Positions 25,520-33,879 are shown, numbered from the stretch's first letter. The stretch is DNA of 64,000 bases from Sphingomonas sanguinis (GCF_019297835.1 NZ_CP079203.1:3662001-3726000); one strand, 5' to 3'. A program made the numbers and translations. The notes: generated by a model from the letters alone, not told the origin.

Positions 25520-26743
25520 ATGGCCGGGTTCGACTATGTCGCCATCGACACCAAGGGCGCAGAGAAGCGCGGGTTCATCCCGGCCGAAACTGCCGACGCC
25601 GCCCGCACCGCGCTGGAGAAGCAGCGGCTCTACGTCGTCTCGGTCAAGCCGGGCAGCGGCGACACCGCCGAGCGCCGCCCGCTCTTCGGGCTGAAGCTCG
25701 GCCGCGCGCGCATGTCGGTCAAGCAGCTCACCCTGTTCACCCGCCAGCTCGCTACGCTCAACCGCGTCTCGCCGCTGGAGGAATCGCTTCGCACCATCAC
25801 CCGCCAGACCGAGCAGGAGCGGGTGCGCGCCATCGTCGCGACCGTGCATCAGGGCGTCACCGAGGGCCGTCGTCTCGCCGACGCGATGGCGCGCGAGCCG
25901 AAGAGCTTTCCGCCGCTCTACCGCGCGATGGTCGCGGCGGGGGAAAGTTCGGGCACATTGCCGACCATCCTCGAACGGCTCGCCGCGCTGCTAGAGCGGC
26001 AGGCGGAGATTCGCGGCAAGCTCATCACCGCGCTCGCCTATCCGACGATCCTCGCAGTCGTAGCACTCGGCGTCGTCACCGCGCTGATGATGTTCGTCGT
26101 GCCGCAGGTGGTCGAGCAGTTCGATACGGTCGGGCAGGAGCTGCCGTTCCTCACCCGCATGGTCATCACGGTGTCGGACCTGCTGGTCGGCTGGTGGTGG
26201 CTGATGGCGGGGATCGCCGTCGTGGCGGGCGTCGGTTTCTGGCGCGCGCTGAAGGTGCCGTCGATCCGGCTGTCCTTTGACACCTGGCTGCTCAAGCTGC
26301 CGCTGCTCGGCCGGTTGCTGCGCGACCTGCACGCGGCCCGGATGGCGCGCACGCTGGGGACGATGGTGGCCAGCCGTTTGCCGCTGCTCGAAGGGCTGAC
26401 GCTGACGGCGGGCACGATCCACAACCGGCGGTTGCGCGTGGCGTCCGACGCGATCGTCGACGCGATCCGGGGCGGCGGCAGCCTGTCGGCGGCGATGCGG
26501 CGCGCGGGCGTCTTCCCGCCGCTCCTCACTTACCTCGCGGCCAGCGGCGAGGCGGCGGGGCGGCTGGACGAGATGCTGGAGCGCGCCGCCGATTATCTGG
26601 AGCGTGAGTTCGACCGCTTCACCGCCACCGCTTTGTCGTTGCTGGAGCCTGCGATCATCGTCGTGATGGGCGGCGTGGTCGCGACGATCGTGCTATCCAT
26701 CCTGCTGCCCATCCTCCAGCTCAACACGCTGGCGGGTCAATGA
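25520..26743 (+). CDS. gspF: Type II secretion inner-membrane platform protein GspF
   Basis: A 407-residue platform protein with three membrane segments near residues 170-190, 215-240 and 370-395, and duplicated T2SSF domains. Conserved text includes LTLFTRQLATL, MVAAGESSGTLPTILERLA and the second-copy LAASGEAAGRLDEMLERAA. The start is taken as ATG 25520 (MAGFDYVAID); an upstream ATG 25502 adds six residues and is better placed for the GGAAGG of the adjoining repeat. It is the membrane anchor for GspE. It ends in an ATGA overlap toward gspG. Confidence 0.93.
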   Translation: MAGFDYVAIDTKGAEKRGFIPAETADAARTALEKQRLYVVSVKPGSGDTAERRPLFGLKLGRARMSVKQLTLFTRQLATLNRVSPLEESLRTITRQTEQERVRAIVATVHQGVTEGRRLADAMAREPKSFPPLYRAMVAAGESSGTLPTILERLAALLERQAEIRGKLITALAYPTILAVVALGVVTALMMFVVPQVVEQFDTVGQELPFLTRMVITVSDLLVGWWWLMAGIAVVAGVGFWRALKVPSIRLSFDTWLLKLPLLGRLLRDLHAARMARTLGTMVASRLPLLEGLTLTAGTIHNRRLRVASDAIVDAIRGGGSLSAAMRRAGVFPPLLTYLAASGEAAGRLDEMLERAADYLEREFDRFTATALSLLEPAIIVVMGGVVATIVLSILLPILQLNTLAGQ

Positions 26744-26760
26744 GACGAGAGGACATGTTG

Positions 26761-27216
26761 ATGCGTACCCCCACCCCCCGACGGATCCGCCGCAAGCGCC
26801 CCGCGAACGGCTTCACCCTCGTCGAACTGATGGTCGTGATCGTCATCATCGGCCTGCTGGCGACGATCGTGGCGCTGAACGTCCTCCCCTCGGGCGACAC
26901 CGCACGGGTGCAGAAGGCCAAGGCCGACATCGCGCAGATCGAGGGCGGGCTGGAGATGTACAAGCTCCAGAACCTGACCTTCCCGACGACGTCGCAGGGG
27001 TTGCAGGCGCTGGTGACGATGCCGGCTGGCCTCGCCGATCCGTCGCGTTACCAGAAGGGCGGCTATCTCAAGAAGCTGCCCGACGATCCCTGGGGCCGCC
27101 CCTATCTCTATGCCGCGCCCGGCCAGCATGGCGAGGCGGACGTGTGGACCTACGGCGCCGACGGCAAGGAAGGCGGCGAGGGGATCAACGCCGATATCGG
27201 CAACTGGGATAAGTGA
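26761..27216 (+). CDS. gspG: Major pseudopilin GspG
   Basis: A 151-residue pseudopilin with a normal prepilin leader: a basic stretch followed by the G|FTLVE cleavage site, then a hydrophobic helix VVIVIIGLLATIVALNV. The calcium-binding C-terminal region LPDDPWGRPYLYAAPG...GINADIGNWDK is typical of GspG. The start ATG 26761 has GAGAGG at 8 bases; ATG 26740 (overlapping the gspF stop) and 26755 are alternatives. Leader length is 17 residues, unlike the three following pseudopilins. Confidence 0.93.
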   Translation: MRTPTPRRIRRKRPANGFTLVELMVVIVIIGLLATIVALNVLPSGDTARVQKAKADIAQIEGGLEMYKLQNLTFPTTSQGLQALVTMPAGLADPSRYQKGGYLKKLPDDPWGRPYLYAAPGQHGEADVWTYGADGKEGGEGINADIGNWDK

Positions 27217-27782
27217 AGTTTTGGGCGCGTCTGGATGCCAGCCGTGGCGGGCACAGGGCGTGGCCTTCGACTTCGCTCAGGCTGAACGGGGCGGGGGAAC
27301 GTGTCCCAACCTGCGTTCGCACTGAGCGAAGTCGAAGTGCACTCGCCACCGGCTTCACCCTGGTCGAACTGATGGTTGTCATCACCGTGATCGGCCTGGC
27401 CTCCGCCATCGCGGTCTGGTCGTTGCCCGATCGCCGAGGTCGCGTGACCGACGAGGCGTTGCGCTTTGCCGCCCGCGTCCGCGCCGCGCATGACGTGGCG
27501 GTGGTCGAGGCGTCGCCGGTCAGCATCTGGGTCACGCGCGGCGGCTATGGCTTCGACCGGCGGGCGGACGGCGCGTGGAGTCCGATGACCGCCAAGCCGT
27601 TGCGCGTCGCCCAGTGGGAGGATGGCACCCAGGCCGTGATCCCCGAGGCGAGCGGGCGGGTGCGGATCACCTTCGACGTGACGGGCTTGGCGGACCGTCC
27701 GGTCGAGCTGCGGCTGACGCGGGACCGGGCGAGCAGCATCGTGCGGATCGGTGCGGACGGCACGGTGCGCGTCGATGGATGA
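27213..27782 (+). CDS. gspH: Minor pseudopilin GspH with repeat-encoded long leader
   Basis: A 189-residue pseudopilin. The cleavage site G|FTLVE lies after residue 47 and is followed by VVITVIGLASAIAV. The only recognised start codon in frame is GTG 27213, which overlaps the gspG stop, so the leader would be about 47 residues against the usual 5-15. That leader is encoded by an inverted pair of family 1 repeats (27262-27289, 27313-27341), giving WPSTSLRLNG and VRTERSRSA. Non-standard CTG starts could shorten it, but not past the second repeat. The mature part has the soluble-domain length expected for GspH. Confidence 0.85.
   Translation: MKFWARLDASRGGHRAWPSTSLRLNGAGERVPTCVRTERSRSALATGFTLVELMVVITVIGLASAIAVWSLPDRRGRVTDEALRFAARVRAAHDVAVVEASPVSIWVTRGGYGFDRRADGAWSPMTAKPLRVAQWEDGTQAVIPEASGRVRITFDVTGLADRPVELRLTRDRASSIVRIGADGTVRVDG
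27262..27341. repeat. Family 1 inverted repeat pair inside gspH
   Basis: Copy one (27262-27289) has stem GCCT...AGGC. Copy two (27313-27341, inverted) has stem GCACT...AGTGC. The core TTCGACTTCGCTCAG is identical. Both copies lie in the translated leader of GspH. Confidence 0.85.
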
Positions 27783-28311
27783 GCTATTCCCCATTCCTCC
27801 CCTGCAAGGGGAGGTGTCGCGGCGAAGCCGTGACGGAGGGGTGTCGCCGCTCGTGCTGCACTCCCTCGATGGCTGCTACACCCCTCCGTCAGGCCTTCGG
27901 CCTGCCACCTCCCCTTGCAGGGGAGGAAACGAAAGCGGCTTCACGCTCATCGAGATCATGGTCGCGCTGGCGGTGTTCAGCCTGGCGGCGATGGCGCTCG
28001 TCCGGCTGGAGAGCGCAACGATCCGGGGCGCCTCGATCCTGGACGAAACCGTCGTCGCGCAAATGGTCGCGCGCAATGTCGCGATCGCTGCCGTCACCGA
28101 TCCGCAGGCGCCTGCGCTCGGCCGGACGACGGGTGCGGAGGTGAATGGGGGGCGCAGCTGGAAATGGACCCGGATCGTCAGCGGGACGGGCGATGCGCGG
28201 GTGGTGCGGATCGATGTGGCGGTGACGAACGCAGGAGGTAGTGTCGCCGGGCGGATGACGATGGTGCGCCCACCCATGGCGGCCCCGCCGGTCGGGGTGT
28301 CGGCGTCGTGA
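27775..28311 (+). CDS. gspI: Minor pseudopilin GspI with repeat-encoded long leader
   Basis: A 178-residue pseudopilin. The ATG at 27775 overlaps the last 8 bases of gspH. The prepilin cleavage site G|FTLIE lies after residue 55 and is followed by IMVALAVFSLAAMALVRLE, a standard GspI helix. The long leader is encoded by an inverted pair of family 5 repeats (27796-27844, 27878-27926), giving PLQGEVSRRSRDGG and PSGLRPATSPCRGG. Internal GTG codons could start translation between the copies, but the second copy would still be translated. It is expected to form the pseudopilus tip with GspJ and GspK. Confidence 0.87.
   Translation: MDELFPIPPLQGEVSRRSRDGGVSPLVLHSLDGCYTPPSGLRPATSPCRGGNESGFTLIEIMVALAVFSLAAMALVRLESATIRGASILDETVVAQMVARNVAIAAVTDPQAPALGRTTGAEVNGGRSWKWTRIVSGTGDARVVRIDVAVTNAGGSVAGRMTMVRPPMAAPPVGVSAS
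27796..27926. repeat. Family 5 inverted repeat pair inside gspI
   Basis: The outer parts of the two copies are the same when one is inverted (CCTCCCCTGCAAGGGGAGG and GACGGAGGGGTGT). The inner hairpin differs between them: CGGCGAAGCCG in one and GGCCGAAGGCC in the other, keeping pairing. Both copies are translated as part of the GspI leader. Confidence 0.85.
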
Positions 28312-29078
28312 GATTGCACGCACTTACCTTTCTGTTCCCCGGCGAAGGCCGGGGGCCAGTCTCCGTAATGCCCGATAAAAATGGCGAACGTCGCAGCGCG
28401 CCTTCTACGGCACAGCAACTGGGCCCCGGCCTTCGCCGGGGAACGGGGCGGAACGGCTTCACCCTGGTCGAAGTCATGGTCGCCCTGCTCATCTTTTCGA
28501 TGCTCGCCGCCGCTGCCGTCGCGATCCTGTCGCTCAGCGTCCGGGCGCAGGCGGCGACGGGGCAGAAGCTCGACGCGATCTCGGCGGTCAGCCGGACGAC
28601 GGCGATCCTATCGGCCGATCTGGCGCAGGCGGTCGACCGGCCGACCCGCGACGAGGGCGGCGTGCTGACGCCCGCCATGGTCGCCGGGCCGGATGCCATG
28701 CGGCTGGTGCGCGGCGGCTGGAGCAATCTGGACAATGCCGCGCGGCCTTCGGTGCAGAAGGTCGCCTATCGCCTGAACGGTGACGTGCTGGAGCGGGTGG
28801 CCTGGCCGCTGCTCGACGGGGCGGCACCGATGGACCCCGCCGCACTGATGGATCATGTGCGCGAACTGCACCTGCGCTACCGCTTCAACGGCGCATGGCT
28901 CGACCAGTGGCAGGGGCAGCCGGGCGTCGCGCTGCCGCAGGCGGCCGAAGTGACGATCGTGCGCGATGACGGCATGATCTTTCGCCAGCTGTTCCTGGTC
29001 GGCACCGGCTATGTCGGCGCGGCCGTGATGCCCCAGCCCGGCCCATCGCCGAGCCCGACGCCGACGCCCAATGGCTAG
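28308..29078 (+). CDS. gspJ: Minor pseudopilin GspJ with repeat-encoded long leader
   Basis: A 256-residue pseudopilin. GTG 28308 overlaps the gspI stop; ATG 28368 is a second possible start. The cleavage site G|FTLVE lies after residue 50 (or 30 with the later start), followed by VMVALLIFSMLAAAAVAILSLSV. Family 3 repeats at 28332-28360 and 28417-28446 encode FPGEGRGPVS and QQLGPGLRRG of the leader. The C-terminus is an unusual proline-rich tail PQPGPSPSPTPTPNG. The length is a little above that of typical GspJ because of leader and tail. Confidence 0.86.
   Translation: MRLHALTFLFPGEGRGPVSVMPDKNGERRSAPSTAQQLGPGLRRGTGRNGFTLVEVMVALLIFSMLAAAAVAILSLSVRAQAATGQKLDAISAVSRTTAILSADLAQAVDRPTRDEGGVLTPAMVAGPDAMRLVRGGWSNLDNAARPSVQKVAYRLNGDVLERVAWPLLDGAAPMDPAALMDHVRELHLRYRFNGAWLDQWQGQPGVALPQAAEVTIVRDDGMIFRQLFLVGTGYVGAAVMPQPGPSPSPTPTPNG
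28332..28446. repeat. Family 3 inverted repeat pair inside gspJ
   Basis: Copies at 28332-28360 and 28417-28446 (inverted) share TTCCCCGGCGAAGGCCGGGG followed by CCAGT. The same family occurs at 40474-40502 and 40574-40604 and, with a variant stem, at 25155-25183 and 25468-25497. Confidence 0.85.
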
Positions 29079-30060
29079 ACCCATGCCGCCCGCGGGCGAG
29101 CGCGGGGCCGCGCTGCTGACCGTCCTGATTCTGGTCGCCGTCATCGCGGTGCTCGCCGCGACCGCGCTGGAAAAGCTGCGCCTGTCGACGCGGCTGGGCG
29201 GCAATGCGTTGGCGATCGAGCAGGCGCGCGGCTACGCCTATGCCGCCGAGGCGCTGGCGATCATCCGCATCGGCGATCTGCTGGAGCGCGCCCAAGGCAA
29301 GGTCTCGCTGCTCGGTGGGTGGAGCGACCGACCCTTCGCGCTGCCGCTGGGCGATGTCGCGGGCGGGGGCCGCGCGGTGGCGCGGGTGACGGACGGCGGC
29401 AACTGCTTCAATCTTAACGGCCTGGCGCAAAGCCTGCCGGGCCAGCCGGGCGTGCTGATCGGCAATGCGGTCGAGGTCGCGCATTTCGCCAAGCTGATGC
29501 GGCTGCTGGGCGTTCCCGGCCAGGTCGCCGAGCAGGTCGCGACCGCGACCTCCGACTGGATCGACAGCGACCCAAATCCGCAGGGCGGCGGTGCGGAGGA
29601 CCCGGTCTATCTGGCGCGCGATCCGCCCTATCGGACCGGCGGCGCGATGATGGCGGATGTCAGCGAGTTGCGCATGGTGAACGGCGTCACGCCCGAACTC
29701 TATGCCCAGCTTCGCCCCTGGCTCTGCACCCTGCCCGAGGCCAAGCCGACGACCGTCAACATCAACACGCTGGCGCCCGAGCAGGCGCCTTTGGTCGCGA
29801 TGGCGCAGGTCGATACGATTTCGCCCGGCGCGATTGCGCAGGCCCTTTTGCGCCGCCCGCCGCAAGGCTATGCCGATGCGGGCGCCTTCTGGGCGCAGAT
29901 ACCGGGGGCGAGCGGGGGCGGTGGCGTGGCGGTGACGACACGCTGGTTCAACCTGCGCATTGATGTCAGCCTGGGCAGTGTCGGGGTGCAGGAGCGCGCG
30001 CTGGTCGATGCCACGCGCCAGCCGCCGCGCCTCGTCGCGCGGATTTGGGGGGAAGAGTGA
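29071..30060 (+). CDS. gspK: Minor pseudopilin GspK
   Basis: A 329-residue largest pseudopilin. The N-terminus MARPMPPAGERG|AALLTVLILVAVIAVLA has a short leader with Gly before the cleavage and lacks the usual Glu5, as GspK does. The large alpha domain carries the family motif TSDWIDSDPNPQGGGAEDPVY and the two-cysteine region of CFNLN and WLCTLPEAKPTTVNINTL. It caps the pseudopilus with GspI and GspJ. The ATG overlaps the end of gspJ by 8 bases. No repeat lies here, in contrast to gspH-J. Confidence 0.92.
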   Translation: MARPMPPAGERGAALLTVLILVAVIAVLAATALEKLRLSTRLGGNALAIEQARGYAYAAEALAIIRIGDLLERAQGKVSLLGGWSDRPFALPLGDVAGGGRAVARVTDGGNCFNLNGLAQSLPGQPGVLIGNAVEVAHFAKLMRLLGVPGQVAEQVATATSDWIDSDPNPQGGGAEDPVYLARDPPYRTGGAMMADVSELRMVNGVTPELYAQLRPWLCTLPEAKPTTVNINTLAPEQAPLVAMAQVDTISPGAIAQALLRRPPQGYADAGAFWAQIPGASGGGGVAVTTRWFNLRIDVSLGSVGVQERALVDATRQPPRLVARIWGEE

Positions 30061-31142
30061 TGAGTGCGACCAACCTCCTGTTCCTGCCGCCGGGCGAGGG
30101 TGGCGATTATCGCTGGATGCGGATCGAGGATGCGCGCGTCGCCGCCGCCGGAGAGGGCCTGCCGCAGGGCGATGGCGAGGTGATCGCGGTCGCGCCCGCC
30201 GATGCGGTCTCGCTCCACTGGGCCGATATCCCCGCCCGCTCGACGGCGCAGGCCGCCGCCGCCGCGCGTCTGCTGGCGGCCGAGGTGAGTGCCGCGCCGA
30301 TGGACGAACTCCATGTCGCGGTCGGTGAGGACGAGGGTGGCGCGCGCGCCATCGGCATCGTCAATCGCGGCGCGATGGCGGGCTGGCTGGCGCGGCTGGG
30401 CGCGGCGGGGGTCGACCCCGTTGCCGTCGTGCCCGCCCCTCTGCTGCTGCCGCGCCCCGACGAAGGCTATGTGCGCGGCGACCTGGCCGGGCAGGGGGTG
30501 GTGCGCGGCCGCGCCTCGGGCTTTGCCGATGAGCCGGGCTTTACCGAGATCGTTGCGGGCGAGGAACCGCTCGCCGATCTCGACGCCGATGGGATCGAGG
30601 CGGCTTTGGGCGCGGCGGCGGTGAGCCCCGCGCTCGACCTGCGGCAGGGCGTGTTCGCGCGGCGGCGCGGCTTCGTCATCGACTGGCGGCTGGTGCGACG
30701 GCTCGCTTGGCTGGGCCTCGCCATCATCGTCGCCACGCTGGCGATCGATTTCGTGCGCTGGACCAAATACAGCTTCGCCGCCGATGCGACCGAGGCGAAG
30801 ATCGAGCAGGTCGCCCGCACCGCCCTGCCGCGTGGCGAGACGCTGGTCGATGCCGACCGCCAGCTGACCGAGCGGCTGTCGGCCGTGCGCGGGCCGGGCC
30901 AGGGGTTCAGCCGGACGGCGGCGGCGGTATTCGCGGCGGTGCGCAGCGTGCCCGGCACCGAGCTGACCGCGCTCGATTTCCAGCCGAGCGGCGACATAAG
31001 GCTGGGCGTCGCGGTCGACCGCGAGGCGCTGGCTACCGATCTGAAACGCGCGATCGAGGCGGAGGGCTTTACCGTCCAGCCCAGCACCTTCGTTGCGGCG
31101 GGTGGTCGGATCACGGGAGAATTCACGGTGCGCGCACGATGA
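30060..31142 (+). CDS. gspL: Type II secretion protein GspL
   Basis: A 360-residue bitopic protein with an actin-like cytoplasmic domain (1-205), one membrane segment near residues 218-237 (RLAWLGLAIIVATLAIDFVRW) and a periplasmic ferredoxin-like domain. GspL recruits GspE to the membrane and pairs with GspM. The ATG overlaps the gspK stop by one base, and its own stop overlaps gspM by 4 bases. Confidence 0.88.
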   Translation: MSATNLLFLPPGEGGDYRWMRIEDARVAAAGEGLPQGDGEVIAVAPADAVSLHWADIPARSTAQAAAAARLLAAEVSAAPMDELHVAVGEDEGGARAIGIVNRGAMAGWLARLGAAGVDPVAVVPAPLLLPRPDEGYVRGDLAGQGVVRGRASGFADEPGFTEIVAGEEPLADLDADGIEAALGAAAVSPALDLRQGVFARRRGFVIDWRLVRRLAWLGLAIIVATLAIDFVRWTKYSFAADATEAKIEQVARTALPRGETLVDADRQLTERLSAVRGPGQGFSRTAAAVFAAVRSVPGTELTALDFQPSGDIRLGVAVDREALATDLKRAIEAEGFTVQPSTFVAAGGRITGEFTVRAR

Positions 31143-31612
31143 AGGCGCTGAAACTCTGGTTCGATGGCCGCAGCCTTCGCGAGAAGCGGCTGCTGCTGGT
31201 CATGGGCGCGCTGCTGGTCGTGACGATCATCTGGGGCGGCATCCTGCGGCCGCTGGACGACGGCCTGTCGAGCGCCCGCGAACGCCATGCCGATGCGGTG
31301 ATCCGGCTGGGCGAGGCGCAGACGATCGCCGCCGAGCTGAACCAGCGCCGTCGCCGTCCGCCGGCCCTGTCGGGGACGCTCGCCGATACGGTGCGGCTGT
31401 CGGCCGAGCAGGCGGGCTTCACCCTGTCCGCGCTGACCGAGGACGGTCCCGGCCGGGTGCGCGCGCAGATCGCTTCGGCCCGCCCGACCGCGCTGACGCC
31501 GTGGCTGGCGCGGCTGGAGCGCGGCGGGGTGCTGGTCGAGCAGGCGACGCTGACTGACAATGGCGACCGGACGGTGGGCGTCGCGCTTCTCTTCCGGACA
31601 CGGGTGTCCTGA
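31139..31612 (+). CDS. gspM: Type II secretion protein GspM
   Basis: A 157-residue inner-membrane protein with one membrane segment near residues 18-36 (LLLVMGALLVVTIIWGGIL), then a coiled region and a small periplasmic alpha/beta domain. It follows gspL with a 4-base overlap, which is the conserved order, and is the GspL partner. Sequence conservation in this family is low, so the call rests partly on position. Confidence 0.85.
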   Translation: MKALKLWFDGRSLREKRLLLVMGALLVVTIIWGGILRPLDDGLSSARERHADAVIRLGEAQTIAAELNQRRRRPPALSGTLADTVRLSAEQAGFTLSALTEDGPGRVRAQIASARPTALTPWLARLERGGVLVEQATLTDNGDRTVGVALLFRTRVS

Positions 31613-32334
31613 TGCGGTTGCGGATGACCACGCGGCCTTCGGTGCTGTTTGCGGCGATGCTGGTCGTGGCGCTGATCGTCTTTTTGCCGATGCGCCTCGC
31701 CCTGGGCATGACCGGGCTAGCGGACGAAGGGCTGAGCGCGCGCCGGGTCGGCGGCACCATCTGGGGCGGTAGCCTGATCGAGGCGCGGTTCGGCGCGGTG
31801 GCGCTGGGCGATCTGCGCGTGTCGCTGTCGCCGCTGGCGTTGCTGGTCGGCCGGGCGAAGCTGGCGTTCGAGGGGGCCGGGGCCGATGGCCGCCCGATCG
31901 CCGGGTCCGCGACGATCAGCCGCCATGCGATGGGCATCGACGGCGTCACCGCCAGCCTGCCCGCCGCGACTCTGTTCGCGCCCTTGCCGGTGACGACGCT
32001 GGCGCTGGAGGATGTGACCGTCCGCTTCCGCGATGGCGTGTGCGAGGAAGCGGCGGGTCGCGTTCGTGCGACCGTGGTGGGCGAGGCGGGCGGCCTGCCG
32101 CTGCCTCCAATGATGATGGGCACCGCGCGGTGCGAGGCGGGCGCGCTGCTCTTGCCGATGACGGGGCAGGGGGGCACCGAGGGCGTGAACCTGCGCATCC
32201 GGCCCGATGGCCGCTACACCGCCGACCTGGTCCTGACGCCGGGCGATCCGGCGGCGGCGGCACGGCTGGAGCAGCTTGGCTTCGTCGCGGGGACGGGGGG
32301 CGGATACCGACTTTCGGCACAGGGAAGATTCTGA
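31612..32334 (+). CDS. gspN: Type II secretion protein GspN
   Basis: A 240-residue protein with one N-terminal membrane segment (SVLFAAMLVVALIVFLPMRLAL) and the GspN signature GLSARRVGGTIWGGSLIEARFGAVALGDL. It is a non-universal T2SS component found in alphaproteobacterial and Xanthomonas-type systems. The ATG overlaps the gspM stop by one base. It ends the gsp operon; the prepilin peptidase gspO is not in the window. Confidence 0.88.
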   Translation: MRLRMTTRPSVLFAAMLVVALIVFLPMRLALGMTGLADEGLSARRVGGTIWGGSLIEARFGAVALGDLRVSLSPLALLVGRAKLAFEGAGADGRPIAGSATISRHAMGIDGVTASLPAATLFAPLPVTTLALEDVTVRFRDGVCEEAAGRVRATVVGEAGGLPLPPMMMGTARCEAGALLLPMTGQGGTEGVNLRIRPDGRYTADLVLTPGDPAAAARLEQLGFVAGTGGGYRLSAQGRF

Positions 32335-32396
32335 GGCGCGCGATTTTGACCGCTTGACGAAAGCGGGTGATCCCGTTTAGGGGCGCAAGCCTTCGC

Positions 32397-32474
32397 GGCG
32401 ACCGTAGTTCAATTGGTTAGAGCGCCGGCTTGTGATGCCGGAAGTTGCGGGTTCAAGTCCCGTCGGTCGCCCCA
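32397..32474 (+). tRNA. tRNA-His (GTG)
   Basis: A cloverleaf can be drawn: an encoded G-1 at 32397 pairing with C at 32471 (position 73), acceptor stem GCGACCG/CGGTCGC, D-arm TTCAATTGGTTAGAGC, anticodon stem CCGGC/GCCGG with loop TTGTGAT (anticodon GTG), T-arm with GGTTCAAGTCC, and encoded CCA at 32472-32474. The extra G-1 is diagnostic of tRNA-His. Confidence 0.96.
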
Positions 32475-32605
32475 TTCTTCTCCGGCCATATCCTGGCCAC
32501 GGCACCGGCCCTTCTCCGCCCGTGTCCCCCCTAAATCCTCACCGATTGGGTGGCCGGGTCGTCAGATTCGGTCCGGTTCCGCTTTTGTCGGACCGAAGGA
32601 CGAGC

Positions 32606-33652
32606 ATGACGAACTGGGGCTTTCCCGATTTCGACGCGCATGAAGGCGTGCACCTGTTCACCGATCCCGCTTCGGGTCTGCAGGCGGTCATCGCCGTGCA
32701 CTCGACGCATCTCGGCCCGGCGGCGGGCGGTGCGCGTTTCTGGAATTACGGCACGCCCGCGCTGGCGATCACCGACGCGCTGCGCCTGTCGCGCGGCATG
32801 AGCTACAAGAACGCGATGGCGGGCTTGGCGCTGGGCGGCGGCAAGGGCGTGGTCCTGGCGGCGAAGCCCGGCGACGTCATCACGACGGCGCAGCTCGAAG
32901 CATTCGGCCGCGCGGTCGAGTCGCTCGGCGGTCGGTACGTGACGGCCGAAGACGTTGGCATGTCCGAGGAACGCATGAAGGTCATCGCGACCCAGACGCG
33001 CTATGTTTCCGGCCTGCCGGTGGCGAGCGGTGCGGCGGGCGGAGATCCCGGCCCCTACACCGCGCACGGCGTCTATCTGGGTGTGAAGGCCGCCGCCAAG
33101 CGCGGGCTGGGCGCGACCGACATGAAGGGCGTGCGGGTTGCGATCCAGGGCGTCGGCTCGGTCGGCGGCGGTCTCGCTAAGCTGCTGGCGAAGGACGGTG
33201 CGGTGCTGACCATCGCCGACGTCAACCAGGCGCGCGCCGAACAGATGGCGGCGGAACTGGGCGCCAACGTCGCCTCGGCCGACGAGATCCTGTTCGCCGA
33301 TGTCGATCTGGTCAGCCCCAATGCGCTGGGCGCGGTGCTGAACGCCGATTCGATCCAGCGGCTGAAGGCCAAGGTCGTCGCGGGCGGCGCCAACAACCAG
33401 CTGGCGACCCGCGAAGACGGCGCGCGCGTGGCGGAGGCGGAAATCCTCTATGCGCCCGATTACGTCATCAATGCGGGCGGCATCATCAATGTCGGGCTGG
33501 AATATCTGGGGCAGGGCGACGAGGCCGAGGTCATGGCGCGCATCGCCAAGATTCCCGAGCGTCTGGAGCAGGTGTGGCAGCGCTCGGCCGAGACCGGCCA
33601 TCCGGCCTCGGACGTCGCGGACGAAATCGCGCAAGGCCTGATCGGGCGGTAA
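32606..33652 (+). CDS. Leu/Phe/Val-type amino-acid dehydrogenase
   Basis: A 348-residue member of the Glu/Leu/Phe/Val dehydrogenase family. Lys68 in SYKNAMAGLALGGGK and catalytic Lys80 in GGGKGVV are present, and the Rossmann motif GVGSVGG lies in VAIQGVGSVGGGLAKLL. The family deaminates branched-chain or aromatic amino acids with NAD+. The length is closer to leucine dehydrogenases than to GDH. The start is ATG 32606 with GAAGGACG upstream; the open frame overlapping the tRNA is not used. Confidence 0.9.
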   Translation: MTNWGFPDFDAHEGVHLFTDPASGLQAVIAVHSTHLGPAAGGARFWNYGTPALAITDALRLSRGMSYKNAMAGLALGGGKGVVLAAKPGDVITTAQLEAFGRAVESLGGRYVTAEDVGMSEERMKVIATQTRYVSGLPVASGAAGGDPGPYTAHGVYLGVKAAAKRGLGATDMKGVRVAIQGVGSVGGGLAKLLAKDGAVLTIADVNQARAEQMAAELGANVASADEILFADVDLVSPNALGAVLNADSIQRLKAKVVAGGANNQLATREDGARVAEAEILYAPDYVINAGGIINVGLEYLGQGDEAEVMARIAKIPERLEQVWQRSAETGHPASDVADEIAQGLIGR

Positions 33653-33659
33653 TGAGTCT

Positions 33660-33770
33660 CACGCCCCTCCCGCAGGCGGGAGGGGATGGGGGAGGGCATG
33701 GAGTCTCACCGAGACCATCGCCTGCGGCCTTGCCCTCCCCAAACCCCTCCCGCTTGCGGGAGGGGCTTAA
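33660..33770. repeat. Family 2 palindromic repeat pair
   Basis: Two copies of CCCCTCCCGC-N2-GCGGGAGGGG lie in inverted arrangement at 33662-33697 and 33733-33770, each with a GGGGGAGGG or CCCTCCCC tail. They fill the gap between the dehydrogenase and the SUF regulator. Confidence 0.85.
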
Positions 33771-33852
33771 GAAAGAAGTGGCACCGCCACTCACACCATC
33801 GAAATTCCCCCACCGAAACCCGGTTGACGAACCGTCCCCCCGCGCCCATTTG

Positions 33853-33879
33853 CCAATCGGATCAAATCCATCCGATTGG
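33853..33879 (+). promoter_or_regulatory. Perfect palindromic operator at the start of the SUF operon
   Basis: CCAATCGGAT (33853-33862) and ATCCGATTGG (33870-33879) are exact inverted repeats with a 7-base spacer. The right arm ends 6 bases before the ATG of the Rrf2-type regulator and overlaps its ribosome site GGGAG. It is a strong candidate for autoregulation of the SUF operon at transcription or by RNA folding over the start site. Confidence 0.6.
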
